Below, piece after piece: positions 25,228-34,032 of a DNA stretch of 64,000 bases. Under the pieces are notes generated by a model, which did not search any database, was not told the origin of the DNA, and saw only the letters and a program-made list of their open reading frames with translations. The stretch spans positions 620,001 through 684,000 of the forward strand of contig JAHBXT010000004.1 of NCBI GenBank assembly GCA_019636385.1, written 5' to 3'. Each line of letters opens with the position of its first letter. Position 1 is the first letter of the stretch. The translations under genes and the position numbers were made by a program. This stretch comes from Pirellulaceae bacterium. GTDB taxonomy: Bacteria > Planctomycetota > Planctomycetia > Pirellulales > Pirellulaceae.

Positions 25228-25438
25228 CGTTGCGTCTGTTTTTCTGTGAATTGATGGCTCTGGGTTCTACCATCAACCGCTGATTTGTTTGTCCGTGCGC
25301 CCATGCAAATTGGCAAAACCACCTGTCATGATACTTCTCGCCACGGCCAATGTGAAATAGGATGTTCATTGCAGCGGTGACCGAAGTGGCCGCCAAGCAG
25401 CATTACATCAATAGTACAATCGCACTAGGGGCGAGTGA

Positions 25439-26926
25439 ATGAAGAATCCTGCCTGGATACTGCTAGCTTCGTTGTTGCTGGCTGGAGCCGGCATTGTTGG
25501 GCTGAGCTGGCGCGATCGACCGCGCGTTGACTCGGCGGCGTCGCGACCTCTTGTGCTGTACTGTGCAGCCGCAAATCGAGTTGCCGTGCAAGAGATTATC
25601 CAGCGATACCAAGAGGAATGCGGACGACCAATTCAGATCGAGTTTGGACCTTCTCAAACGCTGCTCAGTCGGTTGGAAGTGGGTGGCAAAGCCGATCTTT
25701 ATTTGCCGAGTGACGACAGTTACTTAGAGCTGGCCGCTCAGAAAGATATGATCGCCGAACGAATTCCCATCGCCACCATGCAGGCTGTTTTGGTTGTACC
25801 GCGCGACAATCCTAAATCCATCACTTCGTTGAACGACCTGCTGAGTGGCCAATTAAGAATCGTTCAGGCCGATCCAGATGCCACAGCTATCGGCAAAGTC
25901 ACACAACAAGCACTGGCCGAACAAGGGTTGTGGCAACAGTTGCACGAGGCAACAACCGGCTATCGCGGCACAGTAGTGGACGTAGCCACCGATGTACAAT
26001 TGAACGCGGCAGACGTTGGCATCGTCTACGATGTCGTGCTGGCCAACTACCCGGAACTGCGAGCGGTCTTCATTCCCGAACTGGCCCAAGCCACAAGCCA
26101 GATTGATGTCGCCGTGCTCCAACAGTCATCCAGCCCAAGAGCTGCACTGCATTTCGCGCGCTATCTAGCCGCTAAAGACCGGGGGTTGGAGCATTTTGCC
26201 AAGTATGGTTATCAGGTCCAGCCTGGCGACCAATGGGCCGACCAGCCTGAATTATCGTTGTATGCCGGCTCGATGCTGCGACCGGCTATCGCCGATGCCA
26301 TCGAGCGGTTTCAGGAGCGCGAAGGCGTCCAGGTCTCGACAGTCTACAACGGCTGTGGAATCCTGGTCGGTCAAATGAAAGCCGGCCAGGTACCAGACGC
26401 CTATTTCGCGTGCGATGTAGAGTTCATGAATCAGGTGACCGATCTTTTTCCCGAGCCCGTCGAAGTTTCCCAGAATGAGTTGGTGATTGTAGTGCCCAAA
26501 GGCAACCCACAAAAAATTGGATCGCTGCGCGATTTGACCCGTCCTGGGTTGCGAGTTGGTATCGGCCATGAAAAGCAGTGTGCCATGGGCTGGATTACTC
26601 AAAACACCTTTCGTGAGGGTGGCATCCAGCAGGAAGTGATGAAGAATGTGACGGTTGAAGTGCCCGCCGGAGACATGTTGGTCAATCAAATGCGTGCCGG
26701 TTCGCTGGATGCTGCTGTCGTCTATCTCAGTAACGCAGCCGGCGCAGGTGATATTCTAGACGCCGTCCAGATTCAAGGGTTGCCCTGCTCTGTCGCCTCG
26801 CAGCCTTGGGCCGTTTACAAAGATTCTCGATTCCCTCACACGGCCAGTCGACTATTTCAAGCCATCACATCGCAACAAAGTCAGACCGATTTTGAATCGG
26901 AGGGCTTCCGCTGGCAGTTGAAATAA
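25439..26926 (+). CDS. Tandem molybdate-type periplasmic binding protein (two ModA-like domains)
   Basis: A signal peptide or membrane anchor ('WILLASLLLAGAGIVGLSW') precedes two successive ModA-like domains. Domain 1 starts at 'LVLYCAAANRVAVQEIIQRYQEECGRPIQIEFGPS' and domain 2 at 'LSLYAGSMLRPAIADAIERFQEREGVQVSTVYNGCGILVGQMKAG'. Each contains the ModA elements 'GGKADLYLPSDD' or 'GQVPDAYFACDV' and 'VVPRDNPKSI' or 'VVPKGNPQKI'. At 495 residues it is about twice a normal ModA. It reads away from the ABC ATPase and small membrane protein that follow on the opposite strand, and no ModB-type permease is present. Molybdate or tungstate binding is likely; the need for two lobes is unexplained. Confidence 0.88.
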   Translation: MKNPAWILLASLLLAGAGIVGLSWRDRPRVDSAASRPLVLYCAAANRVAVQEIIQRYQEECGRPIQIEFGPSQTLLSRLEVGGKADLYLPSDDSYLELAAQKDMIAERIPIATMQAVLVVPRDNPKSITSLNDLLSGQLRIVQADPDATAIGKVTQQALAEQGLWQQLHEATTGYRGTVVDVATDVQLNAADVGIVYDVVLANYPELRAVFIPELAQATSQIDVAVLQQSSSPRAALHFARYLAAKDRGLEHFAKYGYQVQPGDQWADQPELSLYAGSMLRPAIADAIERFQEREGVQVSTVYNGCGILVGQMKAGQVPDAYFACDVEFMNQVTDLFPEPVEVSQNELVIVVPKGNPQKIGSLRDLTRPGLRVGIGHEKQCAMGWITQNTFREGGIQQEVMKNVTVEVPAGDMLVNQMRAGSLDAAVVYLSNAAGAGDILDAVQIQGLPCSVASQPWAVYKDSRFPHTASRLFQAITSQQSQTDFESEGFRWQLK

Positions 26927-27197
26927 TTTCGGCAAGACGTATTCGCTCACGCGATTCGTTGGGGGAAACAAGCGAGGCCCGTATGAACTGTTCTGTAAGA
27001 CCTAACGCCTGTGGCTGGTGACAAAACTCGCTTCTACTCCAAAGGTTTGGGCCGGCGCTGGCCCACCAACGGCAACGGCATTTGGCAGGAACGGTTTGGG
27101 TGCCACGAATTGGCGCCATGTTCGGCAGAGCATGGGATTTGAAGCACCCTTGCCGAGCCCGACTGGCTAACTCGTTGACTCCATCACCAACTGCCAT

Positions 27198-27527
27198 TCA
27201 TCGCCGACGGCGTGAGCGCCGCGGCCTGCCACCTATCGACTTTGCTGTAGCTGTTGCAGGCGTGAACCAGAACAACAACCCCAACATGCCGGCTGCGCCT
27301 AAGGGAACAATCACCGGGACGCTAATAAACTGACTGGGCGCAGTGGGCTCGACATCCCCGACTGGCCGACCCGTCTGCATGTCTGAGTTTTTTGAAGCAA
27401 TTTGCTTTAAAGCGCCCGCACTATGACGCTCGAAGCGAATTTCTGCGGTCTGTGTGGCTACAGCAGCTAGCGCCAACAGTAGCGTGGTGACAATCAGTAC
27501 CAGCCCAAACAGTCGCACATTATTCAT
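27198..27527 (-). CDS. Small membrane protein downstream of an ABC ATPase
   Basis: A 109-residue product beginning 'MNNVRLFGLVLIVTTLLLALAAVA', followed by a soluble loop and a second hydrophobic segment ('FISVPVIVPLGAAGMLGLLFWF'), then a very basic tail ending in eight residues of mostly Arg. It lies 15 bases downstream of the ATPase gene on the same strand. The family is not recognised. A role as a membrane partner of the ATPase is suggested by position only. The tail 'GGRPRRSRRRR' may be a cytoplasmic, positively charged end. Confidence 0.7.
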   Translation of the reverse strand: MNNVRLFGLVLIVTTLLLALAAVATQTAEIRFERHSAGALKQIASKNSDMQTGRPVGDVEPTAPSQFISVPVIVPLGAAGMLGLLFWFTPATATAKSIGGRPRRSRRRR

Positions 27528-27542
27528 GGGCCTTGTTTCCTG

Positions 27543-28244
27543 CTAGACCGAAGCTGCCAGCGCGTCTTGGACGATGGTGCCATCCAGCATGCGAATCATT
27601 CTGCCTCCCTGACCAGCGATGTCAGGATCATGCGTCACAATCACCAGCGTCGTGCCATGCTGCCGGTTCAATTCCATGAGTAGTTCTATGACCTCGCGGC
27701 CGCTATTGCTATCCAAACTACCCGTTGGCTCATCAGCCAGTAGCAGCGACGGCTGATTGACCATGGCTCGGGCAATGGCCACCCGCTGTCTCTGCCCAAT
27801 CGACAGTTGATTGGGCAGGTGATCCAAGCGTTGCTCAAGTCCGACCAGCTCAAGTAGTTTTCGAGCCTGCTCGATCCGCTGCGTCGCCGACACGGAACGG
27901 CCGAACATCGGCAATTGCACATTCTCCAGCGCCGTCAAATTGGGCAGCAAGTAAAACGATTGAAATACGAAGCCAATTTCCTGCGATCTTAGTTGGTTCA
28001 AATTGCGGCTATACATGTCTTGGCCGCGAAATAAAACTCGCCCCTGTGTTGGCCTGTCCAGCGCTCCCAAGATGTGTAACAAGGTCGATTTACCGCAACC
28101 ACTAGGCCCCACAATGGTGATGAATTGACCAGCCTGGATCGACAAGTCGATGCTGCGCAACGCATGCACGTCGCCATCTGCATAGTGTTTTTGGACACCC
28201 GCCAATTGCAAGAGCGGCTCGGTCGGTCGGCTTGCTAGAGACAT
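27543..28244 (-). CDS. ABC transporter ATP-binding protein (LolD/MacB type)
   Basis: The 233-residue ATPase has Walker A 'GPSGCGKSTLL', the Q-loop 'GFVFQSFYLLPNLTALENV', a signature motif 'LSIGQRQRVAIARAM' (Ile replaces the usual Gly of LSGGQ), Walker B 'LLLADEPTGSLDS' and the H-loop 'IVTHDPDIA'. The 'YLLPNLTALENV' and 'GSLDSNSGREV' segments match the LolD/MacB/FtsE group that pairs with FtsX-type permeases in envelope processes, rather than an importer ATPase. No permease is adjacent; only a small membrane protein follows. It is encoded divergently from the hypothetical gene at 28433. Confidence 0.93.
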   Translation of the reverse strand: MSLASRPTEPLLQLAGVQKHYADGDVHALRSIDLSIQAGQFITIVGPSGCGKSTLLHILGALDRPTQGRVLFRGQDMYSRNLNQLRSQEIGFVFQSFYLLPNLTALENVQLPMFGRSVSATQRIEQARKLLELVGLEQRLDHLPNQLSIGQRQRVAIARAMVNQPSLLLADEPTGSLDSNSGREVIELLMELNRQHGTTLVIVTHDPDIAGQGGRMIRMLDGTIVQDALAASV

Positions 28245-28432
28245 TCGCTTTCCTACAATTCAGCACAGGCGGTGTGCGCCAATGCTAGCACCAAACAATG
28301 CTATCACCAAAGCTGTGCGGTGGACGGCCAGTGGACTAATGTATGGTCAGTTGCTTCCTGGTGTACTCGAAATCGTCTGCGGAAACAACCTGAGTGAATG
28401 ATAATCCCCTTGCTCTGGAAGCAGGTAGCCGC

Positions 28433-29359
28433 ATGATCCGAACCGCGATTCTAACCGCTTGGCTAGTCTACGCGACGACATGGGCGGGGGCGGTGGGCGC
28501 TCAAACCGAAGGTACCACCAGTACCACGCTACATCCTCAGGTTACGCTCATCTCGCCGGGGACGGTCGTTCCGAGCGGAACAGCAGATGGACGTCATCTA
28601 GCGCGCTGGAATCGGCGCGTGCTGGTGGCGAAGCCCCGAATCGCCAGTGGTGATACCAGCGCCTTGCCTGAATTCATTCGCCAGACCGTTTCCAAGTTCC
28701 ATTTGACAATTCTGGCAACGGTTGACACACAGACTGTCGCAAGCCCCGACACCGCGCCAGCATCTGCAGCAGCGCCTCCGAAAGTCCGCTTCCGACTGGC
28801 CGAAGTGGGTGTCGGCTACAGCCTGGCCCTGGGCACACAGCTGACCGTCATACGATCGGATGACTATGAAGCGCATGGAGCCAGTTTGTCGTTTATTGAC
28901 CGGCAATTTCTCAGCCAAAACCTGCGGCAACTTGATGAAATTCGCACCGTCGCGCGCACCGCATCGCTGCTGATGTTTGATGTACCAACCATCCTCTTCC
29001 ACGATGGACAGCACGTGGATTGCGTTTCTCGTCATGTCATCTGGATCGATCGACGCACCGGCCATTTGGCGACGGTGGTTTGGTTGCTGCGCAGCCAAGG
29101 CGACAAAGTGATACCTGATTCCAGCTTCCCGCCACGCTGGATCGATAGCAGCCAGATAGAAGATCGCAGCATTCACGTCGATCAAACGCAGTTTACCTTA
29201 GGCATCCCTGGCAAGCGCGCCTTTGCTCTGGAACACCTGCCCCCCGGACGCAACCTGAACTGGTCGGAAGAACTGCTTGAGCTAGCCAGCCTGAGTCACT
29301 ATGACGCCCAAGCGCTTCGAGCACTCATGAAATCGTTGCTGGCGTCGCCAGCCCCGTAG
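28433..29359 (+). CDS. Exported protein of unknown function
   Basis: Start chosen at ATG 28433 ('MIRTAILTAWLVYATTWAGAVGAQTE'), which gives a clean signal peptide with cleavage near Gly-Ala-Gln; the frame is open to an ATG at 28394, which is also possible. The ~295-residue mature part contains a Pro/Ala-rich linker ('ASPDTAPASAAAPPKVR') and a globular region with 'VGVGYSLALGTQLTVI' and several Trp and Asp residues, and ends in 'KSLLASPAP'. No family recognised. The stop codon lies inside the left arm of the 61-bp repeat element at 29356, so the element has provided the end of this gene. Confidence 0.75.
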   Translation: MIRTAILTAWLVYATTWAGAVGAQTEGTTSTTLHPQVTLISPGTVVPSGTADGRHLARWNRRVLVAKPRIASGDTSALPEFIRQTVSKFHLTILATVDTQTVASPDTAPASAAAPPKVRFRLAEVGVGYSLALGTQLTVIRSDDYEAHGASLSFIDRQFLSQNLRQLDEIRTVARTASLLMFDVPTILFHDGQHVDCVSRHVIWIDRRTGHLATVVWLLRSQGDKVIPDSSFPPRWIDSSQIEDRSIHVDQTQFTLGIPGKRAFALEHLPPGRNLNWSEELLELASLSHYDAQALRALMKSLLASPAP

Positions 29360-29416
29360 CTACCCTGGCCAGCACGTGGTATGCAAGCCCGACCACCCTC
29401 TGGCGACGGTAGCTAC
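29356..29416. repeat. 61-bp REP/BIME-like inverted element (copy 3)
   Basis: Left arm GTAGCTACCCTGGCCAGC (29356-29373) and right arm TCTGGCGACGGTAGCTAC (29399-29416) are 25 bases apart. The stop codon TAG of the upstream gene is bases 2-4 of the element. It sits between convergent genes (hypothetical + and hisB -). Confidence 0.8.
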
Positions 29417-29432
29417 AATTCGGCCGCTCACC

Positions 29433-30026
29433 TTACAGCACGCCTTTGGTGCTGGGAATATCTTTTTGACGCGGGTCGGCTTGACAGGCAATTCGCAGAG
29501 CTCGGGCGGAAGCTTTGAAGATTGCTTCGGCAATGTGATGACTGTTGCGACCATAGTGCAGCAAGACATGATAGTTGCACTGAGCGTTGCTGGCGAACGC
29601 GTACCAAAAGTCTTCCACCAGTTCGCTATCAAATTCGCCAATCTTAGGACTGGTCATGGGCGCTTGAAAGACTACGTAATTGCGTCCGCTCAAGTCAACG
29701 GCCACAGTGACTAATGATTCTTCCATCGGCAAAACGATGTGGCCATACCGCGTGATGCCGCGTTTGTCGCCGAGCGCTTTGGAAAAGGCTTGGCCCAAGC
29801 AGATGCCAATATCTTCGGTGGTGTGGTGCGCATCGACAACCGTGTCTCCCTGGCAGCAAACCGTCAAATCGAACTGACCGTGCTTGGCAAACAGCGTCAG
29901 CATGTGATCCAAAAATCCTACGCCCGACTGAATGTCGCCGACGCCGGAACCGTCGATGGTGAGTGCCAACTGAATGCTGGTCTCTGCTGTTTTTCGCTCA
30001 ATGTTCGCCGAGCGCTGGTTGCTCAT
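29433..30026 (-). CDS. hisB: Imidazoleglycerol-phosphate dehydratase
   Basis: The 197-residue enzyme removes water from imidazoleglycerol phosphate in histidine synthesis. It has the duplicated His-rich metal motifs 'GFLDHMLTLFAKHG' and 'DAHHTTEDIGICLG' in the first half and 'HYGRNSHHIAEAIFKASARALRIA' in the second, plus the C-terminal 'IPSTKGVL'. It is single-domain (no fused HisN phosphatase as in E. coli HisB). It is the last gene of a hisD-hisC-hisB group on the minus strand, 30 bases after hisC, and probably co-transcribed. Confidence 0.98.
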   Translation of the reverse strand: MSNQRSANIERKTAETSIQLALTIDGSGVGDIQSGVGFLDHMLTLFAKHGQFDLTVCCQGDTVVDAHHTTEDIGICLGQAFSKALGDKRGITRYGHIVLPMEESLVTVAVDLSGRNYVVFQAPMTSPKIGEFDSELVEDFWYAFASNAQCNYHVLLHYGRNSHHIAEAIFKASARALRIACQADPRQKDIPSTKGVL

Positions 30027-30056
30027 ATTTGCTATCGCCTACGGTTATACTCGATT

Positions 30057-31163
30057 TCAAGGAGCGCCTGTGGTTCGGTGCGATGCGTTGTCGGCAGCCT
30101 GCAGAGCTTCCGCCAACAGGCTCAGGCACACGTTGATCTGTGAATCAGTGCCGACGCTGATTCGCAAGCCCTCACCCCAACCGGCATAGTTCATGTATCG
30201 CACCAATACCTTGTTGCGCTTCAATGATTCGTACAACGGCTGAAGGGGTCGTTTGGGCAGCGTGCACCACACGAAATTGGCATGACTATCCGGCACAATA
30301 AAACCCAACTGGCGTAGAGCCACCGTCATCCGCTGCCGGGTGGCGATGACTTTGGCGCGATTTTCACTCAGCCATGCCTGGTCGTCGATGGCGGCAATCG
30401 CCCCCGCCAAGCTCAAAGCGTCGCAGTTGTAACTGTCTTTCACTTTGCGTAGCATCGCGATGACTGGCGGCTGGGCCACAAGAAACCCGAATCGTAAGCC
30501 CGCTAAAGCATACGACTTGCTTAGCGTCCGCGACACCATTACTCGGGGGTTTTGTTTCACCAGTTCAATACAGTGCTGCTCCGCAAAATCCGCATAAGCC
30601 TCATCAACCAGCAGGGGACAGGGCAGCCGGTCAGCAATCCGGCCAATGGCCTGAGGGTCAAGCACCGTGCCGCTGGGGCTGTTGGGATTGGGCAGACAGA
30701 CCAGTTTTAGGTCCGGCGTCGACGCCGAAAAGTCATCGCCCAGTTGAAAATCGGACTGAAATTGCACCTCTTCCCAGGCGGCACCCTGAAGCTGTGCCAG
30801 CGTACGATACAGGATGTAACTGGGATAAGGCAATCGCAGCCGTTGCCCTTCACCTACAAAGGCCCGCGTGAGAATTGTCAAAATATCGTCGCTGCCGTTG
30901 CCGCACAGTATCCAATCGGGCTCAACGCCCAGGACTTCTGCGGCTCGCAGCCGAAAGCCCGTGCCCAGCGGATCGGGATATCGCTCCAGGCCAGCCTGAG
31001 CCGTCTGCACGATGGCCTGAGTGACCTTCGGCGAAGCTGGATAAGGATTCTCGTTGGTGTTCAGCTTGATGAACTTGCCGCCCTGTGGTTGTTCGCCGGG
31101 AATATACTCCTGCATCTGCCGGACGGCGGTGCGGAAAAGCGAGTCCAAATCTGGCTGGTGCAT
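30057..31163 (-). CDS. hisC: Histidinol-phosphate aminotransferase
   Basis: The 368-residue PLP enzyme (start ATG 31163; an upstream TTG at 31211 overlapping hisD by four bases is possible) has 'KLNTNENPYPASP', 'GNGSDDILTILTRAF', 'PNPNSPSGTVLD', the cofactor-binding 'DEAYADFA' and the PLP-lysine segment 'VSRTLSKSYALAGLRFG', all typical of HisC. It converts imidazole-acetol phosphate to histidinol phosphate. It lies between hisD (45 bases upstream from this start) and hisB. Confidence 0.96.
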   Translation of the reverse strand: MHQPDLDSLFRTAVRQMQEYIPGEQPQGGKFIKLNTNENPYPASPKVTQAIVQTAQAGLERYPDPLGTGFRLRAAEVLGVEPDWILCGNGSDDILTILTRAFVGEGQRLRLPYPSYILYRTLAQLQGAAWEEVQFQSDFQLGDDFSASTPDLKLVCLPNPNSPSGTVLDPQAIGRIADRLPCPLLVDEAYADFAEQHCIELVKQNPRVMVSRTLSKSYALAGLRFGFLVAQPPVIAMLRKVKDSYNCDALSLAGAIAAIDDQAWLSENRAKVIATRQRMTVALRQLGFIVPDSHANFVWCTLPKRPLQPLYESLKRNKVLVRYMNYAGWGEGLRISVGTDSQINVCLSLLAEALQAADNASHRTTGAP

Positions 31164-31207
31164 GTGGCTGCGCTGGTTAGTAAGAGCTGGCTTGAAACTG
31201 GGAAACG

Positions 31208-32569
31208 TCAACTTGACCGCAAGCGAATGGCGACGCTTTCGCGGTGGGCTGTCAGACCCTCCTTATCGGCAAGGACCGCTATTTCATCGGCAATGTTCGC
31301 TAAGGCCTCGCGAGAATACTCAATCACACTGCTACTGCGTAAGAATGAATTGCTGGACAACCCTGCCGCCCACCGCGCTGTTCCGCCAGTAGGCAGCACA
31401 TGCGACGGACCGGCCGCATAGTCGCCCAGCGAAACCGGACTGAACGGTCCGAGAAATATTGCTCCCGCATTTCGAATCCGCTCACTTAACTTGCGCGGCT
31501 GCTGGCAGGCGATGTGCAAATGTTCCGGAGCGATCCAATTGGTCAGCTCGACCGCCTGATCGGCATCGCGAACGCGTACCAGGGCTCCGAAGGCATTCAG
31601 GCTGTCCAGCGTCAGCCAGCTGCGGCTGAGCGAGACCAGTTGCCGCTCAAGTTCTTGTCGCACCTGCCCGATCAAATCAGCGTGCCAAGTAATCAACAGA
31701 CTGGCCCCCGGCGAATGCTCTGCTTGCGCCAAGATATCTGCCGCCACATACGCCGGATCGGTGGTCTGGTCGGCAATCACCACGACTTCGCTGGGACCGG
31801 CGATCGAGTCGATATCGACATGCCCGAACACGTGCTTTTTGGCCAGCGCCACAAACAGATTGCCAGGACCAACAATTTTATCAACGGCGGGTAACCCCTC
31901 CACACCATAAGCCAGGGCCGCCACCGCCTGAGCACCGCCGATTGGATAGACCTCGCTGACTCCAAGCTCGTGACAGGTCGCCAGCACATCGGCGTTGTAG
32001 GCACCAAACGGCGTCGGCGGTGCAACTACCGCAAGCTCCTGTACGCCCGCAGCCAGTGCCGGCACCACGGTCATCAGTACCGTCGACGGATAGGCGGCAG
32101 CACCGCCGGGCACGCAAACGCCAATGCGTCTGAGCGGCTGATAGCGCTGATCCAGGCGGATGCCCGCGCTCGGCTGGCTGGTAACTGTCGTGTGTAGAAT
32201 AGCTTGCTGAAATGATTGAATATTGTCGCGGATTCGGCGAATGCACTTCAGAAACTCTGGGGTAGCCGATCGATGTGCCTGTTCCAAGCGAGCCTGCTCC
32301 AAACGCAGTCCACCGGCTGGCAATTCGGCATTGTCGAGCTGCAAGCAGTAATGTCGCAGCGCCGCCTGGCCACGCTGGCGAACGTCAGCGCAAATTCGTT
32401 CGACCACTTGGCTAGGCACCAGCGGCTGGCCAAATACGCGCTCGGTCAGCGCTCGGCCTTTCGGACTCACCACGTTGCCCGAGGGACTCAACTGATCGCG
32501 CAGCGCCTGCAGCTCCGCAGTAGCCTCAACCGTCGTGGCATCAATCGTTTGTATTTCCAGTTTTGTCAT
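31208..32569 (-). CDS. hisD: Histidinol dehydrogenase
   Basis: The 453-residue zinc enzyme oxidises histidinol to histidine in two NAD-dependent steps. Start chosen at ATG 32569 ('MTKLEIQTIDATT'). Motifs: 'GVCVPGGAAAYPSTVLMTVVPA', 'AVAALAYGVEGLPAVDKIVGPGN', 'IDSIAGPSEVVVIADQTTDPAYVAADILAQAEHSPGA' and 'PEHLHIACQQPRKL', and 'LGDYAAGPSHVLPTGGTARWAAGLS' with catalytic His residues. Length is typical. It is the first gene of the hisDCB unit, and reads away from the threonine aldolase gene. Confidence 0.97.
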   Translation of the reverse strand: MTKLEIQTIDATTVEATAELQALRDQLSPSGNVVSPKGRALTERVFGQPLVPSQVVERICADVRQRGQAALRHYCLQLDNAELPAGGLRLEQARLEQAHRSATPEFLKCIRRIRDNIQSFQQAILHTTVTSQPSAGIRLDQRYQPLRRIGVCVPGGAAAYPSTVLMTVVPALAAGVQELAVVAPPTPFGAYNADVLATCHELGVSEVYPIGGAQAVAALAYGVEGLPAVDKIVGPGNLFVALAKKHVFGHVDIDSIAGPSEVVVIADQTTDPAYVAADILAQAEHSPGASLLITWHADLIGQVRQELERQLVSLSRSWLTLDSLNAFGALVRVRDADQAVELTNWIAPEHLHIACQQPRKLSERIRNAGAIFLGPFSPVSLGDYAAGPSHVLPTGGTARWAAGLSSNSFLRSSSVIEYSREALANIADEIAVLADKEGLTAHRESVAIRLRSS

Positions 32570-32900
32570 TCGCACATCAAAATCAGAGCCTAACAATCCC
32601 CATTCGCTGAGTCAGCGAGGAACCTATCCACAAACGCGGCGGGCTACGAAAGCCTGCATTTTCATTCAGGGGTTTTCACGGTAACTGAGGCTGCCATAAT
32701 CGACTAGCCCTGTCGAGCAAAATTGCTTGAATCTAGAACCTTAAGGCGCGTGTCAGAAATAGAGCGGCTACTGCCAGCCGGCGGATGCCGAGCAGGACCA
32801 GCGACTAGCAACGGTGGCTCCGGTAGACTTTCAATTGCCGCCCACCTAGGTGCTTTTCTAGACTTTTGGCAAATGATTCTATCGCGAAAGACGAACCATC
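32570..32900. other. Divergent promoter region between hisD and the aldolase gene
   Basis: About 330 bases without a supported gene. It must contain promoters for hisD (-) and the aldolase (+). I saw no histidine-codon-rich leader peptide with attenuator, nor a T-box, so control of hisDCB is not visible from sequence. Confidence 0.4.
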
Positions 32901-33944
32901 ATGAACCTAGCCGTTGATCTGCGAAGCGATACCGTCACTAAGCCGTGTGCTGCGATGCGCCAGGCGATGGCCAGTGCCATTGTGGACGACGATGCGCTTG
33001 GCGGCGACCCTACGGTGGACGCCTTGCAACAACGGGTGGCCGAACTATTGGGCAAAGAAGCCGCGCTGTTTATGCCCAGCGGATCGATGAGCAATCAGAT
33101 TGCCGTCCGGCTGCATTGTGGTCGCGGCGATGAGTTTCTGTGCGAAGCCAACTGTCACATTTATAACTACGAGCAGGCTGCCTTTGCGCAGCTCAGCGGC
33201 GTCGTAGCTCGAACCATACCTGGCATTCACGGCTTGATGCAACCAGAACAGCTCGCCGATCTCATACGACCACCGGCCGACAATCTGGTACGCACGACGC
33301 TGGTTACATTAGAAAACACGCACAATCGAGGTGGAGGTGCCGTGCTGCCGTTGGACAACGTGCAGGCCATCTGCCGCTGGGCTCAGGACCATGGGCTGGC
33401 CACGCACCTGGATGGCGCGCGACTATTCAACGCCGTGGCTGCCACGGGCATTGACGCCCATGTCTGGTCCAAGTCGTTCGATTCTGTCAGCATCTGCTTT
33501 TCCAAAGGTCTAGGAGCGCCCATCGGTTCGGCGCTGGCCGGTTCACAAGCATTCATCCGGCAAGCGCGTCGAGCCCGTCGGCTGTTTGGAGGTGGCATGA
33601 GACAAGTAGGTGTCATCGCCGCAGCCGCACTGTACGCGTTAGAACACAATCGCCAGCGCATAGTCGAAGATCATCGTCACGCGCAGATACTTGCCGATGC
33701 TATCCGCAACATCGATGGCGTGCAGTTAGACCCTCAGCCGCAAACCAACATCGTCATCGTCAAGATCGCTCCACAGCTTGGCACCGCCACCACCCTAGCC
33801 GCCGCCCTCAAGCAACACGGCATCGGGGTCTCCCAGGTTGGCCCACAACACATTCGATTTGTCACGCATCTGGATGTTACCGAACAGCAAATACATCAAG
33901 CCAGCGAGACGCTGCGACAAGTTGTTTCACTGGCAAACAAATAA
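32901..33944 (+). CDS. Low-specificity threonine aldolase
   Basis: The 347-residue PLP enzyme begins 'MNLAVDLRSDTVTKPCAAMRQAM' and has 'DDDALGGDPTVDALQQRVAELLGKEAALFMPSGSMSNQ', 'ENTHNRGGGAVLPL', the cofactor-contacting 'THLDGARLFNA' and the PLP lysine in 'ICFSKGLGAPIGS'. This is the threonine aldolase (LtaE/GLY1) family, cleaving threonine or allo-threonine to glycine and acetaldehyde; stereospecificity cannot be read from the sequence. ATG 32901 follows the ACCATC context with no strong ribosome site. Likely single gene, as 88 bases and a change in composition separate it from the next. Confidence 0.94.
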   Translation: MNLAVDLRSDTVTKPCAAMRQAMASAIVDDDALGGDPTVDALQQRVAELLGKEAALFMPSGSMSNQIAVRLHCGRGDEFLCEANCHIYNYEQAAFAQLSGVVARTIPGIHGLMQPEQLADLIRPPADNLVRTTLVTLENTHNRGGGAVLPLDNVQAICRWAQDHGLATHLDGARLFNAVAATGIDAHVWSKSFDSVSICFSKGLGAPIGSALAGSQAFIRQARRARRLFGGGMRQVGVIAAAALYALEHNRQRIVEDHRHAQILADAIRNIDGVQLDPQPQTNIVIVKIAPQLGTATTLAAALKQHGIGVSQVGPQHIRFVTHLDVTEQQIHQASETLRQVVSLANK

Positions 33945-34032
33945 ACAGTTTAGAGGGAGCATGTGGTGAAACGATTGTAAAACATTCGAGCCACAACACT
34001 CGGAGCCCATTAATAACGTTGACTCCATCGGA

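Noticed and set aside
26865..27197. A 110-codon minus strand frame overlapping the end of the tandem ModA gene
   Set aside because: It is antisense to part of a well supported gene and its translation is low in structure; no start signal.
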